Position numbers and translations under genes: made by a program. From assembly GCA_037074705.1 (NCBI GenBank), contig CM073596.1, forward strand, positions 28,680,001 to 28,744,000: a stretch of 64,000 nucleotides of DNA, read 5' to 3'. Shown piece by piece: positions 24,695 through 35,984 of this stretch; position 1 is the stretch's first letter, and each line of letters starts with the position of its first letter. The notes beneath the pieces were generated by a model. The model worked only from the letters and a program-made list of their open reading frames with translations, searched no databases and was not told where the DNA came from. Source of the stretch: Zhengitettix transpicula. Its lineage: Eukaryota > Arthropoda > Insecta > Orthoptera > Tetrigidae.

Positions 24695-25317
24695 ATGTTC
24701 CTTATAGAAATCTAGACCGGTGGAGCAAAATTCACCAAATTTCGTACACGTGATCTTTACGTTCAGGAAACAAACACTGTCGGGCTGAGATGCATCTACC
24801 ACCCCCAGGAGCGGGGTGGAAATATTTAAACCTGCTAAAACAGCCGACATTTGAGTCGCATAAATATTTTTTTGGGGTCAACGAAATTTGTTATGTGTAT
24901 AATTTCAACCTCTTACAGTATTGGAAAGGAGAAACGTTAGGGGTGAGGGTGGAAGGGCGTTACAAGAAAATAACGCGAATACAACCGAGATTGGAGTCAA
25001 ATCCAGGGTTACGAATGTCGGTGAGTTTAATTATGACATCCAATTGGTCATTTAACCCCCACGGTCGGAGGTGGAATTTTTTACATATGGTCGATATTTG
25101 CCTGGAACTAATATTTGTCGGGGTCAATGACGTGGATATTATTTCTACCGATGTTGTTTGTAAAATTTCAACCCCTTTCAGCATGGTAGGGGAGCACCCT
25201 TAGGGGTGGGGGTAGATGGGCGTTTCATATAATTAACACAAAAACAACCGAGATTCGAGTCAATCAATGGGGGTTAAAGATATACGACATCCCGGGCAAC
25301 GCCGGGAACCCAGCTAG
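24625..25317 (+). mobile_element. Helitron-like non-autonomous element 1
   Basis: It begins TCTAATAAATAAAG after an A and ends CCCGGGCAACGCCGGG...CAGCTAG before a T. These are the features of a Helitron: 5' TC, a GC-rich hairpin close to the 3' end (CCCGG paired with CCGGG) and a 3' CTAG, inserted between A and T. A (TA)n run lies near the 5' end. The body holds two diverged tandem copies of a roughly 260-bp module (starting near 24801 and 25057), each ending with CCGAGATT(G/C)GAGTCAA. The 137-codon frame across them shows no Rep/helicase motif. Confidence 0.7.
24654..24690. repeat. (TA)n microsatellite
   Basis: An uninterrupted run of TA dinucleotides inside the 5' part of the Helitron-like element. 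Confidence 0.95.
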
Positions 25318-25534
25318 TTTAATATAAAGAGAATGCTTCATGTTAAATTTTTATAGACCACAGAATTGTGTTGGGATACGTTTCTAAAAATACAAACAAG
25401 AAATTGTGGCTTATAGGATGTATCCAAGAATAAGAGAACTGTATAGTCGTAATAGCACTGAATGTATTTCTCTAGAGAATAAGAAAGATAGCCAATACAG
25501 ACAAAAAAAAGTGATAATGTAAATACCACACGAC

Positions 25535-25563
25535 GTTTCTGGGATCCTTGTTCCTTTCGTCAG
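25535..25563 (-). ncRNA. Hammerhead-like core, left arm
   Basis: On the minus strand: CTGACGA, AAGGAACAAGGATCCCA, GAAAC, then GTCGTGTGG. Both core blocks match the hammerhead consensus exactly. Stem II is short (GGA with TCC). Confidence 0.5.
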
Positions 25564-25655
25564 GTGCGAAGAAGAGCCTGGAGCGACACAAATGCACTTT
25601 TTGAGTTTTGTCAACTGACAAGTGCAGTTGTGGCGCTCGAGGCTCTTCTTCGCAC

Positions 25656-25684
25656 CTGACGAAAGGAACAAGGATCTCAGAACG
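25656..25684 (+). ncRNA. Hammerhead-like core, right arm, one base lost
   Basis: CTGACGA, AAGGAACAAGGATCTCA, then GAAC where the left arm has GAAAC. Loss of one A from the GAAA block should disable cleavage. It also shows that the arms have diverged independently. Confidence 0.45.
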
Positions 25685-25738
25685 TTGTGTGGTATTTATA
25701 TTATCACTTTTTTGTCTGAATTGGCAATATTTCTTATT

Positions 25739-26820
25739 CATTTTTTTTCAATCAGACGTAAATTTTTCGTATTTCGCTAGTATTTTTTTTCTTTATTGTT
25801 CCGAAGACGACAAACACCGCTCACCTACAGTGAGTATAATATATTTAATTTATTTACAAAACATTTTTTATCTTTAATTATCCATCTTAGAAAAGTTTAT
25901 ATTTACAACTTAAGTAAATTAATGTTATTAGTTTATGTCTCAAATAAGTCTGCTGTAATGTAAAATTACCTTGAAGAAAGGAAATTTATCAAATACAGAT
26001 AAATGTGGTATAATTTAGGGATAACACTCTGATATTGAACACAAATGAAATCTAAATTTTAATTTACGTCACGTCACGTGCGTACGAAGTGAAGAATAAA
26101 AGGATTTGATATATGAAATTTTAATATTTTAATTTCACAGAGTGCATTGCAGTAGAAATTATTAAAACATAATTAAACTCACTGCTAGGTTTCGTTTACA
26201 GAAGCAGAGAGAGAACGAATAAAACCAAATTTTGTTTCCGCAAGGAAGCGATTCAATATTTAATGATCAGCGATCATGCATTTCGTGTAACTGTATTTTC
26301 GTTCCCATATCTCTATATCCATTATAGAGAGGGATATATTTTTATCATTAGATTTGCGAATAGCTGGACGTGCTGCTCAGGGAACATCCATAAAGGCTGT
26401 CACTTCAGAGTGGAGAGGCAATAAAACGTTCGGGCTATCGGCTTCCTGGTTGTTTATTTACTTCGCGGACTAGCATCAGGTTTAATGTATCTGCATAAGG
26501 AACGCGATCGGAAAAGAAGGAAATGTCTCAAGAACAATATTCGCTGACTCAGAGAAACTTTATAAACGTTAAAATTAATTTTGAACTGTGTAAAATCGCA
26601 AATTAAGTGACTGTTTTCAATATAGTTTGCTGTTTTTGTGAAATTTTTTTTTTTAAAAAAAATCATTTGTTTATAGACGCGTTAACATAAAAGTCATTGG
26701 CGACTTCCCATACCTACTATATGAAATTATTACAATTAATTTATATTAACTATACACTTTATTCTTATTCTTAGATTCCTTGCTAAACTTTAATAGGCTA
26801 TTTTTTGCCGCTACTAAGGT
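25739..26820. other. AT-rich non-coding stretch
   Basis: Just after the hairpin, CAGACGTAAATTTTTCG repeats the downstream context of the 1519 copy. Nothing else is recognised. Confidence 0.4.
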
Positions 26821-26934
26821 TCATATATCCCTTCTCGTGTATTTCTGAATTGTGTCTATTTTAGTCCTGTCGTGCTTTGGGCAGTCGTAGAGGATATGCT
26901 GGATCGTCACATGTAGGTTGCGGTGATTTAGAGA
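26821..26934 (-). pseudogene. Non-LTR retrotransposon ORF2 C-terminal relic
   Basis: The minus strand gives NHRNLHVTIQHILYDCPKHD and then RTKIDTIQKYTRR before a stop at 26821. The pattern T(I/V)xHIL(x)DCPx(H/Y)xR is the Cys/His motif near the end of ORF2 in Jockey/I/R1-type LINEs, which usually reads ETxEHILxxCPxY. The reverse transcriptase part is absent and the frame closes early, so this is a short relic. Clade assignment is not possible. Confidence 0.55.
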
Positions 26935-27679
26935 ATAGATATTAAACTCTACAGTAAATATTTTCCCTTAGACCTGCGTTATAATTTATTACCAATTTTT
27001 ATATCTCGTTATAAAAGTTTGATTTGTGTACCTCATACTCTTATCGCATTATTGGTTATATCAAATATGTATATACAACAAAAAAAACGTGGATTAAAAT
27101 AAATTATTTAAAAGAATTACTTTTTTTCCTAAATATACTCGTTAATAATAATGGTGTTGCAGGTTATACATATTAATAATGACGACAATATATTGTAACG
27201 ATACATCTGAATAATGAAGTCTAAACGAATGAAACAGAGTTTTTTTGTTTTAATTATTATTTATAAATTCGTTTGATTTCTTACTTAGTACTCTCATTTC
27301 CCCCAAATTCTGCAAAATTCCCAAGAGGTATAATTATCTCCTTTAGCAATTCTGTAATCATTTCCTCTCATGACCCCTCATAAATTACTGAAGCTAAACG
27401 ATACTGCATTATCTCGTAAAATATTTAACGCTTTTCCTCATTTACTGATAATATAACTGTCTCGCAAATTTTTAACTGGCATTCACTTATTTCTTTAAAT
27501 ACATTTTCCCTTTCCTTTGAAGCACTTTACTGCATGCAAATTTTCTTTTCCTTAGCCTCAAAGGGAACATGTCGTAAAAGTGAGTTTAAAAAGCCAGCAA
27601 CATTTTCAGTGACACGTAAATCAATTTCCTCTTTACTTAAACTTGCTTCTTATTTCCGTTTCACGTTCCGTTCTGCTTT
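26935..27679. other. AT-rich non-coding stretch
   Basis: No element is recognised. A 67-codon frame at 27534-27737 is low-complexity Ser/Phe-rich and not convincing. Confidence 0.4.
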
Positions 27680-28130
27680 ATCGCTGATGTCTCCTAGTAT
27701 CTCTGTACCAATTTTTCTTTTTCTCCGACACCACTAAAGCTTTTGGCCCTTCGACCTTACTTCAACCCCTCGCAGACAGACGCGTCGTCCTTTCCTCTCT
27801 CGCCTCTCAGCCGCAAACATCTTTTTCCATTCGGAGTTTCTCCCTCGATCAGTCCCCCTCACGTCTTTACTCGTCCCTGCTAGAGATTGACTCAGCAACA
27901 CACACAAGGATACAAATCAATATTCGCCGCGTGGCCGCAAATTCAAGCAGTCTGTGTGTGCTATTCTGAGTTATTGGACCCGCGGGGGTTTTCTGTCGTG
28001 TGGGGAGGGATATGTTATTGTTACTAGATTGTGCCTTCCAGAGGACAATTAGCCGTTTTGTAGCACTGCCTAGGGAGGGTCGGAGACACGTTATAGGGGT
28101 GGCAAAACCATGGGAAACATAGTCACCATG
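27680..28130. other. GC-richer single-copy island
   Basis: CpG-containing block with GGACCCGCGGG near 27977 and GGACAATTAGCC near 28044. No long frame is present. Possible regulatory DNA, inferred from composition. Confidence 0.3.
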
Positions 28131-28550
28131 ACCGCGACGAAATCGGAATAAGTTTTAGATATAGTCGGAACGTATAACGATAATGACACTAATATTAATA
28201 TTTTATTAAATGCTTCAACTTTATTATTATTATTTATCATAATCAATTTTTCACACTATTTCTCCGTTTATTGTTTAAATGGAATTTCTAGTAACTCCTT
28301 TACTAATGACGTGTCGCAATTTATCAGGTGTTTCAAAGATATAGTCCAATAAGGTGCGACTAAGAGAAAACTTATCGTCTACAGAATTTTCGACAAGCAA
28401 AAACTGCTTCTAAGTCATCACGAGTAATGGAGTACGAAGATTATGTGGCAATAGTGTCTACATTTATCCAACCAACAGAAGAAACTTACATCAATAAAAC
28501 AAAAAATATGGTACAACTTCATAATAATAACTCTCAACAAGATAAAATAA
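28131..28550. other. AT-rich non-coding stretch
   Basis: Flank of the next Helitron-like element. Nothing is recognised. Confidence 0.4.
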
Positions 28551-29443
28551 TCTATATAATAAAAAAGGATGTATATTTGTATGTATGTATGTATGTATTT
28601 ACGTTGTTCTTTATACAAATTTTATCGCGTGGACAGAATGCAACAAAAATTGGTATTCGTATTCTGCCAAAATCAAGAACCGGTACTGTGGGGGTGACAA
28701 ACCACTAGCATAAATGTGAAAAGAATTATAATTTTAAAAAGTGATCATTAAGTGATAAATTACTGCGCGCCAATATATCATGAGATCACGCGACAGAGAG
28801 AGACGTTACTACGCGACGAACAAAGGAAATAGTTCGATTTTTCCGTAATGAAATGAAGCAGAAATATTTTCATTGAATAACAGTATAATTCTATCCAGTA
28901 ATACTCCATCGAGTGATAATAAAAAACAATACAAAATACTTTACAATCGTTGCGGAAAGTGTTAGTTAATTTAGTGAGTGCAATATGGCCACCATTTCTT
29001 TACATTTGGAATGTAGCTATCAATTTGATCACTTCAATCCTTCGTAATGTGCGAATACTGATGGACAATTATATCCTGCAATACTCAAGAAGTACTGTCT
29101 GAAGACTTACTGATAATTATTTGTTCGCGGAGAATTATATTTCTAAAGAATAACGATGGTATGTTTGTTGCTATTATGCAATTAAATTCTATGTATCTTA
29201 TAGCTATAAAATTAATGCAGTATATTTATGTATTGGTAAAGAAATTCGGTGGTATGTTTGTTGAGATTGATGCAATAAAATTCAATGTATTTTATAGCTG
29301 TTCAATTAAAGCACTATTGGTCGAAATTGTGTACGGAATAGTTAGATTTAGGTTGTGTCTTCTTGACTAAAGATTAATATAGAATTAAATTCTTTTTCGG
29401 GTTTATATAAATAAGACACGGGCAACGCCGGGCACTCAGCTAG
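28551..29443 (+). mobile_element. Helitron-like non-autonomous element 2
   Basis: 5' TCTATATAATAAAAAAGGATG preceded by A, and 3' GGGCAACGCCGGGCACTCAGCTAG followed by T. Those are Helitron ends and the A/T target. A (TGTA)n microsatellite lies at 28570-28600. Sequence from the 5' end to GACGTTACTACGCGACGAAC is almost identical to the element at 45282-46019, so the family moved fairly recently. This copy has an internal ~94-bp duplication (GGTATGTTTGTTG at 29158 and 29252) that the other lacks. No Rep/helicase coding is present, so mobilisation must have used a partner element. Confidence 0.85.
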
Positions 29444-30107
29444 TTATTGATAAAGAAGTGATTGAAATAAGGGGGGATTTTGTATATTTACGAAATAAAT
29501 TTCATAAGAATACCTTGAAAGAAATAGGAGGATAAATTTACCTAATACAGCATATTTTTCGCTGTGACCGGTATTCAGATCAATAGAAGTTCATCGAATA
29601 GCCAAAATGAAGTCCAACTTCTACACTATGCATAAGAGAGCTGAATTCTATATATAAAAAAAATATTCTCACAATTTAGACGAATATATGATGATTAATT
29701 TTGGAGAACCCTGGTACAAGAAAGAAATATATTAATTGTACAAAGAGACATGAAGTGTCTTTGCCAATTCAAATCAATACGAGGGTTGGAAAAATAAATA
29801 AAGTAACGGTTGAACTATCTGAAATTTGTAATTGCTGATCATTTAAATATCACTATCTGTCATACTTAGATCGAAGGTTATTATAAAGGTAAATTTTATA
29901 ATTACAGCAAAAAAAGTAGAATGAATGATTATTAAATGTAACAATCTTCCATTTTGTATTATATAAACCTATAATAAGACGTCAATAAAATCAGTTTCAT
30001 TTTCAAACAATTCAAAACTTGTTCTAGGTTATAATTATTTATTCGAATCTCTATAGATATAAAATTGAAATTTATTTTTCGAGTCTATTAAATTGTTTAA
30101 AAATGAA
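29444..30107. other. AT-rich non-coding stretch
   Basis: Nothing is recognised between the Helitron-like element and the retroposon-like copy. Confidence 0.4.
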
Positions 30108-30419
30108 AATAGCCCCCTGGCAATATTTTAAGGATCCTCCCCGGCATTCGCCTAAAGAAATGCAGGACAAACCCTAGAAAAACCTGCATCAGGTAGGTCG
30201 GGCATTGGGTGCTTGTCCCACGCCCTTCCGATAGCGGGAGAGGAGTTTGCTGTGGGGACGCAGCATTCCCTTCTCCGTGCCTTGACCAGTTTAGGAGGCA
30301 GCTGGCCGACTATTCCCAATGAGAATAGCGGACAACTCTTACCGTATGCCCAAGGTCTTTGACCCCGGAACATACAACTCTCAAAACAGGCCGAGGTGCC
30401 TCGGCTTGTGGGAACCTTA
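30108..30419 (-). repeat. Retroposon-like family R, copy 1 (3' end missing)
   Basis: Reverse complement of the family present at 55.6, 61.4, 62.7 and 63.3 kb. On the minus strand it runs from AAGGTTCCCACAAG through the hairpin GCCGAGGCACCTCGGC (30390-30405), TGTATGTTCCGGGGTCAAAG, the CTATTC...GAATAG hairpin and GATGCAGGTTTTTCTAGGG to GAGGATCCTTAAAATAT, where homology stops before the family's 3' tail. An open frame through it (to GRAWDK...MPDLPDAGFSRV) is shared with other copies. Confidence 0.8.
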
Positions 30420-30445
30420 GCTAATAATCTTCCTTTTTAATGCAC

Positions 30446-30473
30446 CTTATGAGGTCTGTAATCTCGACGAAAC
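30446..30473 (+). ncRNA. Hammerhead-like core, family C
   Basis: CTTATGA (one change from CUGAUGA), GGTCTGTAATCTCGAC, then GAAAC. GUC and GAC can close stem II. The downstream CTTTATTCTGTCCATATTTG is shared with the core at 49228-49251, showing a third dispersed family. Confidence 0.45.
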
Positions 30474-31773
30474 GTTCTTCTTTAAAATTTTTCTTTATTC
30501 TGTCCATATTTGCCAAATTTTTTTATTATATTTATTTATGTATTATTTACAAATATAAAATATTTACCTAGAGTGTGTTGTGGATAATATTGAAATTTAT
30601 TACCAACCTTATTATTCTTCTCCGATGTTACTTTATCTTTAAAATTCATGTCTCGAACTTGACCTGTGTTTCATTTATCCCCAAAGAGAAAATTTTCACG
30701 TGAATCATTGATTAGTTTCTATTTTTAAATGCGTGAGAATTTAATCTATTCTATAGTCTGTGTAAGTAGGCCGAATTTTTTGTGGTTTATTGTTTGAGAA
30801 TCAGTGCTGGAATGAAGACAGGTTGTGTTCAATTTAATACAAAAAATTGAATATGTATCAGTTGGTGACATTTTAGCAGTAAAAAATTTTCTGATTTGTT
30901 TTTATCTCTGCATTGTATATTTTTTTAAATAATTTCCTACTGACACTCTGCAGAGTCCGGATATATTACGCACACTTAGTCTTTTTCTGTCCATGTGTAG
31001 TCATCCGCACTGGAAACGCTTCCTGGGTCCGGAATTTCCACTCCTTCCCTCTGTTCATAACTCGATTCCGCCGGAAGCACGCATCCAATCACCTGCAATT
31101 CGTTTCGACCCTTCCTTCCCTCACGGGACTTCGGAATTCACGACGGCAGCAGATAGACAAACTTATAACTGAGATTTATATTTCGTCGTCGGTTGCTGTG
31201 GCTGGGAACGATTTTCATGTTTCCAGAGAGATTGTTATGGGGCAAAGCAATGACGTTTATATCAATAACGACAGTTGAAATAGAATAAAATAAATCGGTG
31301 CCGTATATTACACGGCAATGCAGCAAGTAGATGGATGCGGCTGGCAACACTGTTCGCGACTGAGTCGTAATGGAAAATCGCTTTACCTCGATTCCGAACA
31401 AAGTCATATTTCACGACCCACCTCACTTCAAAAACATAACAGAACTCTTCCAGCGGTGGATATGAAACTGTTGGAATGACATTTTAAAATGATTTCTACG
31501 TTTTGTGATTGGTGATATAAATTCCTTATATCGCTGAAACACTTTTATTCCTGTAATCGTATATTGTGTCAGAAGCATCATCACATTCATTTCAATAAGC
31601 ACTAAAGATTATATGTAAATAAAAACATTATAAAATTTCAAATTTAATCATTCATAAAATACACATGCTCTGCTTAATATTTTGAAGCCGTCTCATTTTT
31701 TTTATTACATAATTATCTAAAATTATCGAATAATCCACGTCACAAAATTTATGGAAATTAACGTGACGTAAAT

Positions 31774-31823
<50 letters not shown>

Positions 31824-32250
31824 CCGTACCTGTTTTTGGATAATTCCGACAAGCATTATTGGATATGAATTACGAAATAAAACGTCTTATAAACATACAA
31901 CAAAACAATTTCGTCGACCATTTTTCATAATTATATGCTTCAGTCTCTAAGATTGTTAAATATTTATTTCCTGTGTATATCTCAACAGATTCCGGTTTAG
32001 TCCTCAGAGCAAAACGTAGTGAATTGTTAATTCAGTAACGTCCATATTCGTTACGGACTTATATTTAATGTACTGTCGGTGTCCAATGCACCTTTATAAA
32101 TAAATTTTATGTATATATTATTTTACTTTACGCATATGTTTTATTAATAAGATAAATTAAAATATCATATTAACAGGCATTTTAAAAATATTTTATTCCA
32201 TAACGTTTCAGCACATTTTTGTTCTTTCAGCAAGTTTTCTTTATAAGAAA
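30474..32250. other. Non-coding with a GC-richer patch and (TA)n
   Basis: About 30980-31440 is more GC-rich and single copy, with a 121-codon frame of no recognised family. (TA)n occupies 31776-31821. The remainder is AT-rich without visible elements. Confidence 0.35.
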
Positions 32251-33006
32251 CTAGCAGAGTACTCGGAGTTGCCCGTGTAGTTATATACATATAATTCTAT
32301 ATTATATTCAGGAAGTTATTTAACCTAAATGTAACTGTTCCTAGTTCCGTGCATACTTTCCACCGATAGTGCATTAATTTAGAGGCTATAATAAACATTG
32401 ACATTGCAATAAAGCATCAATCACAACAAACATACTTACGAATTTAATTACGAATAGAATACTTAAATATACTCCTTCCGTATTGCAGGATATAATATTT
32501 TTCAGCCATTACGAAAGATTAAATTCCTGAAATTGTTAGCAATGTTAACAAATAGTCACCACATTGGAGTCACTAATATAGCACGAAAATTAAATTACAT
32601 TTTCCGCAAGGATAGTAAAGTATTTCGTATTGCTTTCTATTATCATTCAATTGAGTTTTATTGGATAAAATTATACTTTTGTATTTAATGAAAATATTTC
32701 TAATTTATTTCATTACGGAAATAGAACCTATTTCCTCTGTTCGTCGCGTAGTAACGTCTCTCTCTATCTGTCCCGTGACGTCACGGGCTATTGGCGCGCA
32801 GTAATTTAACACAAAATGATCACGTTTTTTAATAAGTCTTTCTACATTTATGCTAGGGGTTTCTCACGCCCACAGTACTAGTTGTCGTGTTTTGAAAATT
32901 ATGTGTACCAATTTTTGTTGCAATCTGTCCACGCGTTAAAATTTGTATGCAGATTAACGTAAATACATACATACATACAAATATACATCCTTTTTTATTA
33001 TATGGA
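32251..33006 (-). mobile_element. Helitron-like non-autonomous element 3
   Basis: Inverted copy of the 28551 family. On the minus strand it starts TCCATATAATAAAAAAGGATG (one change from the other copies) after A and ends CTCTGCTAG before T. The 3' hairpin region is decayed (CGGGCAACTCCGAGT). It retains the (TGTA)n block and GAGAGACGTTACTACGCGACG. The many differences from the other two suggest an older insertion. Confidence 0.8.
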
Positions 33007-33540
33007 TGAACTGATATGTAGGAGAAGTTTATATTATTATGTTACCGTAGATACATTACATAAACAAATACAAAAATGTACAGAAACGAAGTTAAATAAA
33101 ATCTATTTTAAATGTCTGTTATATTGGTCGCTTAATTTAGCTTAGAAATTTATATAAGATTTTAAATTATAAAAATTATCTGACTTTTATATATATGATT
33201 TTAAGATATATATATAATATTATATTTCATATATATATTACTATAGTACAGAAAAAAAGCTCTTAAGTGCTTATAAACTTTAACAAGATATTTACTTAGG
33301 ATAAAAAAAAAATTCCCAATATCATAATATAATGATTTCCGAAGACATTTGTTGACGTTTTCCAACTATGCATATTACGATTATCGTATTCTAACGTCTG
33401 TTCAACTGAGTCGACATTCTATCTCTCAACGTTTTTCAACATATTTAATATTTATTTTCGTCAATCGATAATACTCTGTTTTACGTGAATGGCAAAGACT
33501 ATTATATCATTCAGAAAATTCTGAAAACTTTGAACCAAAG
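33007..33540. other. AT-rich non-coding stretch
   Basis: TA-rich, with no gene or dispersed repeat recognised. Confidence 0.4.
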
Positions 33541-34755
33541 GTTCATGAGTCTCTCTTACTGAATCTGATTAATGGGAATGAATGTACTATACGTGATGAT
33601 AGGTAACTACTTGAGTGTGGGATAACTCTCTTTTTTATACATATGACGTATGTCAAGATATAGTTGGATATTTTTTGCATTTTACGCCTTCAAACTATTT
33701 TTATACATTTTCAGTTCTACATTTAACGGTATATGCTTGTGACAAATCTTACAGTATCACTAAAAGGACCAAACAAGGGACACGAGTCTCAGATAGAAGC
33801 TTACCAGAGCAAAGGTCGCACTGAGCAAAGTTAGAGAATCAAGGGTTGTAATGGCTGTGCGGGCGTTTCGCTCTTGTTAATGTGAGGAGAACATCTGCTG
33901 CTGTACGGCGACAAGAAAACTCGGGCAAGAGAGAGGCCGAGATAATATTTGCGCAGAGACACGATATCCGGGCTCAGCACACCCTCAGGCGTTGTTTGTG
34001 TCGGTTCTCTCCCCGAGGAATTGAGGTCTAATAGCATGCACAAATGCTAAAAATAAGCGGGAGAACAGGAGTGTGCGGATATGTACTGTACAAACCCAAC
34101 ACATGTAACTCTAAGAAGTCATCTTTCTTCACTTATCACTCATCGATATAAGTAAAGTGACACTTTTGTCCTCACAGTGTTTACAATCGAGAGTTTCGCT
34201 GATTCTGTTCGCTTTTTACGGGGGGGAAAAAATCATTTTTTCATTCTTACACAGACCCAGAAGAAGATTCTAAGCATAATCAACCTGAAAATTACCATCT
34301 GTAAGAAATGGCGGAAATTACAAAATATTATATAGTATTTTTCTCGCTTTGCAGACGCGGTAAATATTTTCGATAATTTTTAAATTGATGTCCCCCGTTT
34401 GAAAAATTTAAAATACAAGAGTGGCTGCCAAATATTATAGATACTGTCTAGAAGCAACAAAAAGTATCAAAAGAACTTGGTACTGGAACAATGAATTATA
34501 AATAAAACGTTTAAGTGAAATATAATCCCATGCCTTATCAACAGTAGTCACCATTTGTGCCAAAAGCTTTGTTATAACGTTAAAAACCATATACATTGAT
34601 TTCAACTGCATGAAAGAAACGAAAGACAGGTATTTTTATACATATTTACAATTGTTTCAATAAAACATAATGTAATGTTATGAAAATATGGAAATATATT
34701 ATCACGTACAGTATATTCATTCCCATTAATCAGATTCAGTAAGAGAGATTCATGA
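33541..34755. mobile_element. TIR-bounded ~1.2-kb segment, possible DNA transposon
   Basis: Positions 33545-33600 and 34697-34752 are reverse complements with few differences (shared TCTCTCTTACTGAATCTGAT and TTAATGGGAATGAAT). The interior has a GC-richer block (33770-34230) and, near the right end, a short mariner-like C-terminal coding relic on the minus strand. No clear TA target duplication was found. Alternatively, the inverted arms could be two separate insertions of one repeat. Confidence 0.45.
34538..34579 (-). pseudogene. Possible mariner transposase tail
   Basis: The minus strand reads RYNKAFGTNGDYC and a stop. This resembles the mariner C-terminal pattern RY(D)KC...GDYV. The frame just upstream has a stop. 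Only about 14 codons support it, so it could be coincidence, although it lies inside a TIR-bounded segment. Confidence 0.3.
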
Positions 34756-35256
34756 AATTAATCAAATTAGTAAAATTACCACAAGTAAAATAATATATTT
34801 ATTCCTTAGCCAATAAAAACAATTAATAAGAAAACGATCGTTTGTTTTTCTAGGAGCTTCTGTGTCAGCAATTTTATATAGGATGATTTATTTTCAGTTT
34901 TCAAGTTAACTTATATAAGTTATTTCGTTACATTTTATTTATAAATTTTTAATGCAACTTGGACATCACAATTATTTATCAATTGCGCAGTATCGTTATC
35001 TTCAGCCGTTCAATAATGTTTCAACTTGTATTCAAGGTGGGATGTAAATAAAAGTGAACGTGGCATTATGCGTTTTCCGATATTACGATTTTTCACATGC
35101 GTGTTCGTTAAATAAGTCGAGTTTTCAGTACAAAGCAATAAATATTCGGTTAAAATTTTTTATTCTATACCTTAAAATTAATAGTTACAATAATTTATAT
35201 ATATATATTGTGGAGATTACCAATTTTTATGTGTTATATTTAATAAGAAAGATATA
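34756..35256. other. AT-rich non-coding stretch
   Basis: Nothing is recognised. Confidence 0.4.
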
Positions 35257-35390
35257 CAACACAGATAATAAGTCATAATATAAATATCACACAACGTTTC
35301 TGGGATCCTTGTCCATTTCCTCAGGAGCAAAAGAGACCCCAGAGCGACACAACTGCACTCGTCAGTTGACAAAACTCAAAAGCTTTGTAA
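35257..35390 (-). repeat. Foldback family B, single arm
   Basis: ATAATAAGTCATAATATAAATATCACACAACG...GAGCGACACAACTGCACTCGTCAGTTGACAAAACTC matches the left arm and loop start of the 25480 hairpin. The inverted partner is absent, so this copy cannot form the long hairpin. Confidence 0.7.
35296..35324 (-). ncRNA. Hammerhead-like core, solo arm
   Basis: On the minus strand: CTGAGGA (fits CUGANGA), AATGGACAAGGATCCCA, GAAAC, GTTGTGTGA. Both core blocks are intact. Confidence 0.5.
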
Positions 35391-35545
35391 GATATATTTT
35401 ATAATTTTTCGTTAATATTATTTTCGGCGTAATTATTTGACACAAGAATGCAGAGACTGTGAAGGTTGCTACGCTATTATTCTCGTAAAGCGCATGTAAG
35501 ACGCTCACAACTTTGGCGGAAACATTCCGTGTGTTTTCGGGAGCC

Positions 35546-35683
35546 TGACCGGAGTGGTCACGTGAGTGTGTTTTTGGAGCCTGACCAGAGTGGTCATAGC
35601 TATTCTGAGTGGTTTGACAGCTTGAAGCCAAATACGATAGTGTATGAACGAGTCTGTTTTGAGAGGCTGACCAGTGGTGGTCA
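35546..35683 (+). repeat. Three spaced copies of a TGACCA...TGGTCA hairpin motif
   Basis: TGACCGGAGTGGTCA (35546-35560), TGACCAGAGTGGTCA (35582-35596) and TGACCAGTGGTGGTCA (35668-35683), each preceded by CC or GC and able to form a 5-6-bp stem. The first two share the preceding GGAGCC. An open frame over them encodes a repeated EPD(R/Q)SGH, which follows from the DNA repeat and is not evidence of a gene. Confidence 0.6.
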
Positions 35684-35689
35684 TGCCGA

Positions 35690-35984
35690 AAATGTGTGTT
35701 GGTCATGTAATACGAGAGATTGCAAACGATAATGTTTTGAAATTTGTCTTGAGACTTTAACCAATCTAAATAAGTTGGACGACGTAAAGTTTGTGAAATT
35801 TTGTGAAGTGAAACGATATTGCAATCAGTGTTATGGCCTGTTAATTAAATATTTTTCTTTAAAATAAAATAATAAAAAAACGGTGGAGTGCACAATACTG
35901 TACCAGAGCAGCTCTAAATAAAATGGAATGTAGAAACATTATTTTGTAAACCGTTACATAAATATAATCACCGTCAGACTTTTT
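35690..35984. other. AT-rich non-coding stretch
   Basis: Nothing is recognised. Confidence 0.35.

Larger units (their letters stand above)
25480..25738. repeat. 259-bp near-perfect hairpin, foldback family B copy 2
   Basis: The left arm 25480-25599 and right arm 25620-25738 are reverse complements with only scattered differences, separated by about 20 bases. The outer ends read AAGAAAGATAGCCAATACAGAC and its diverged complement. Each arm carries a hammerhead-like core. Open frames seen on both strands across it are by-products of the symmetry. Copies at 1519-1727 and 35257-35390 show that this is a dispersed family. Confidence 0.85.

Noticed and set aside
24790..25203. 137-codon open frame, the longest in the window
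   Set aside because: It lies across two tandem modules of a Helitron-like element and has no Rep, helicase or other recognisable motif.
25338..25877. Overlapping open frames on both strands
   Set aside because: They mirror each other because the locus is a hairpin. The symmetry, not coding, makes them.
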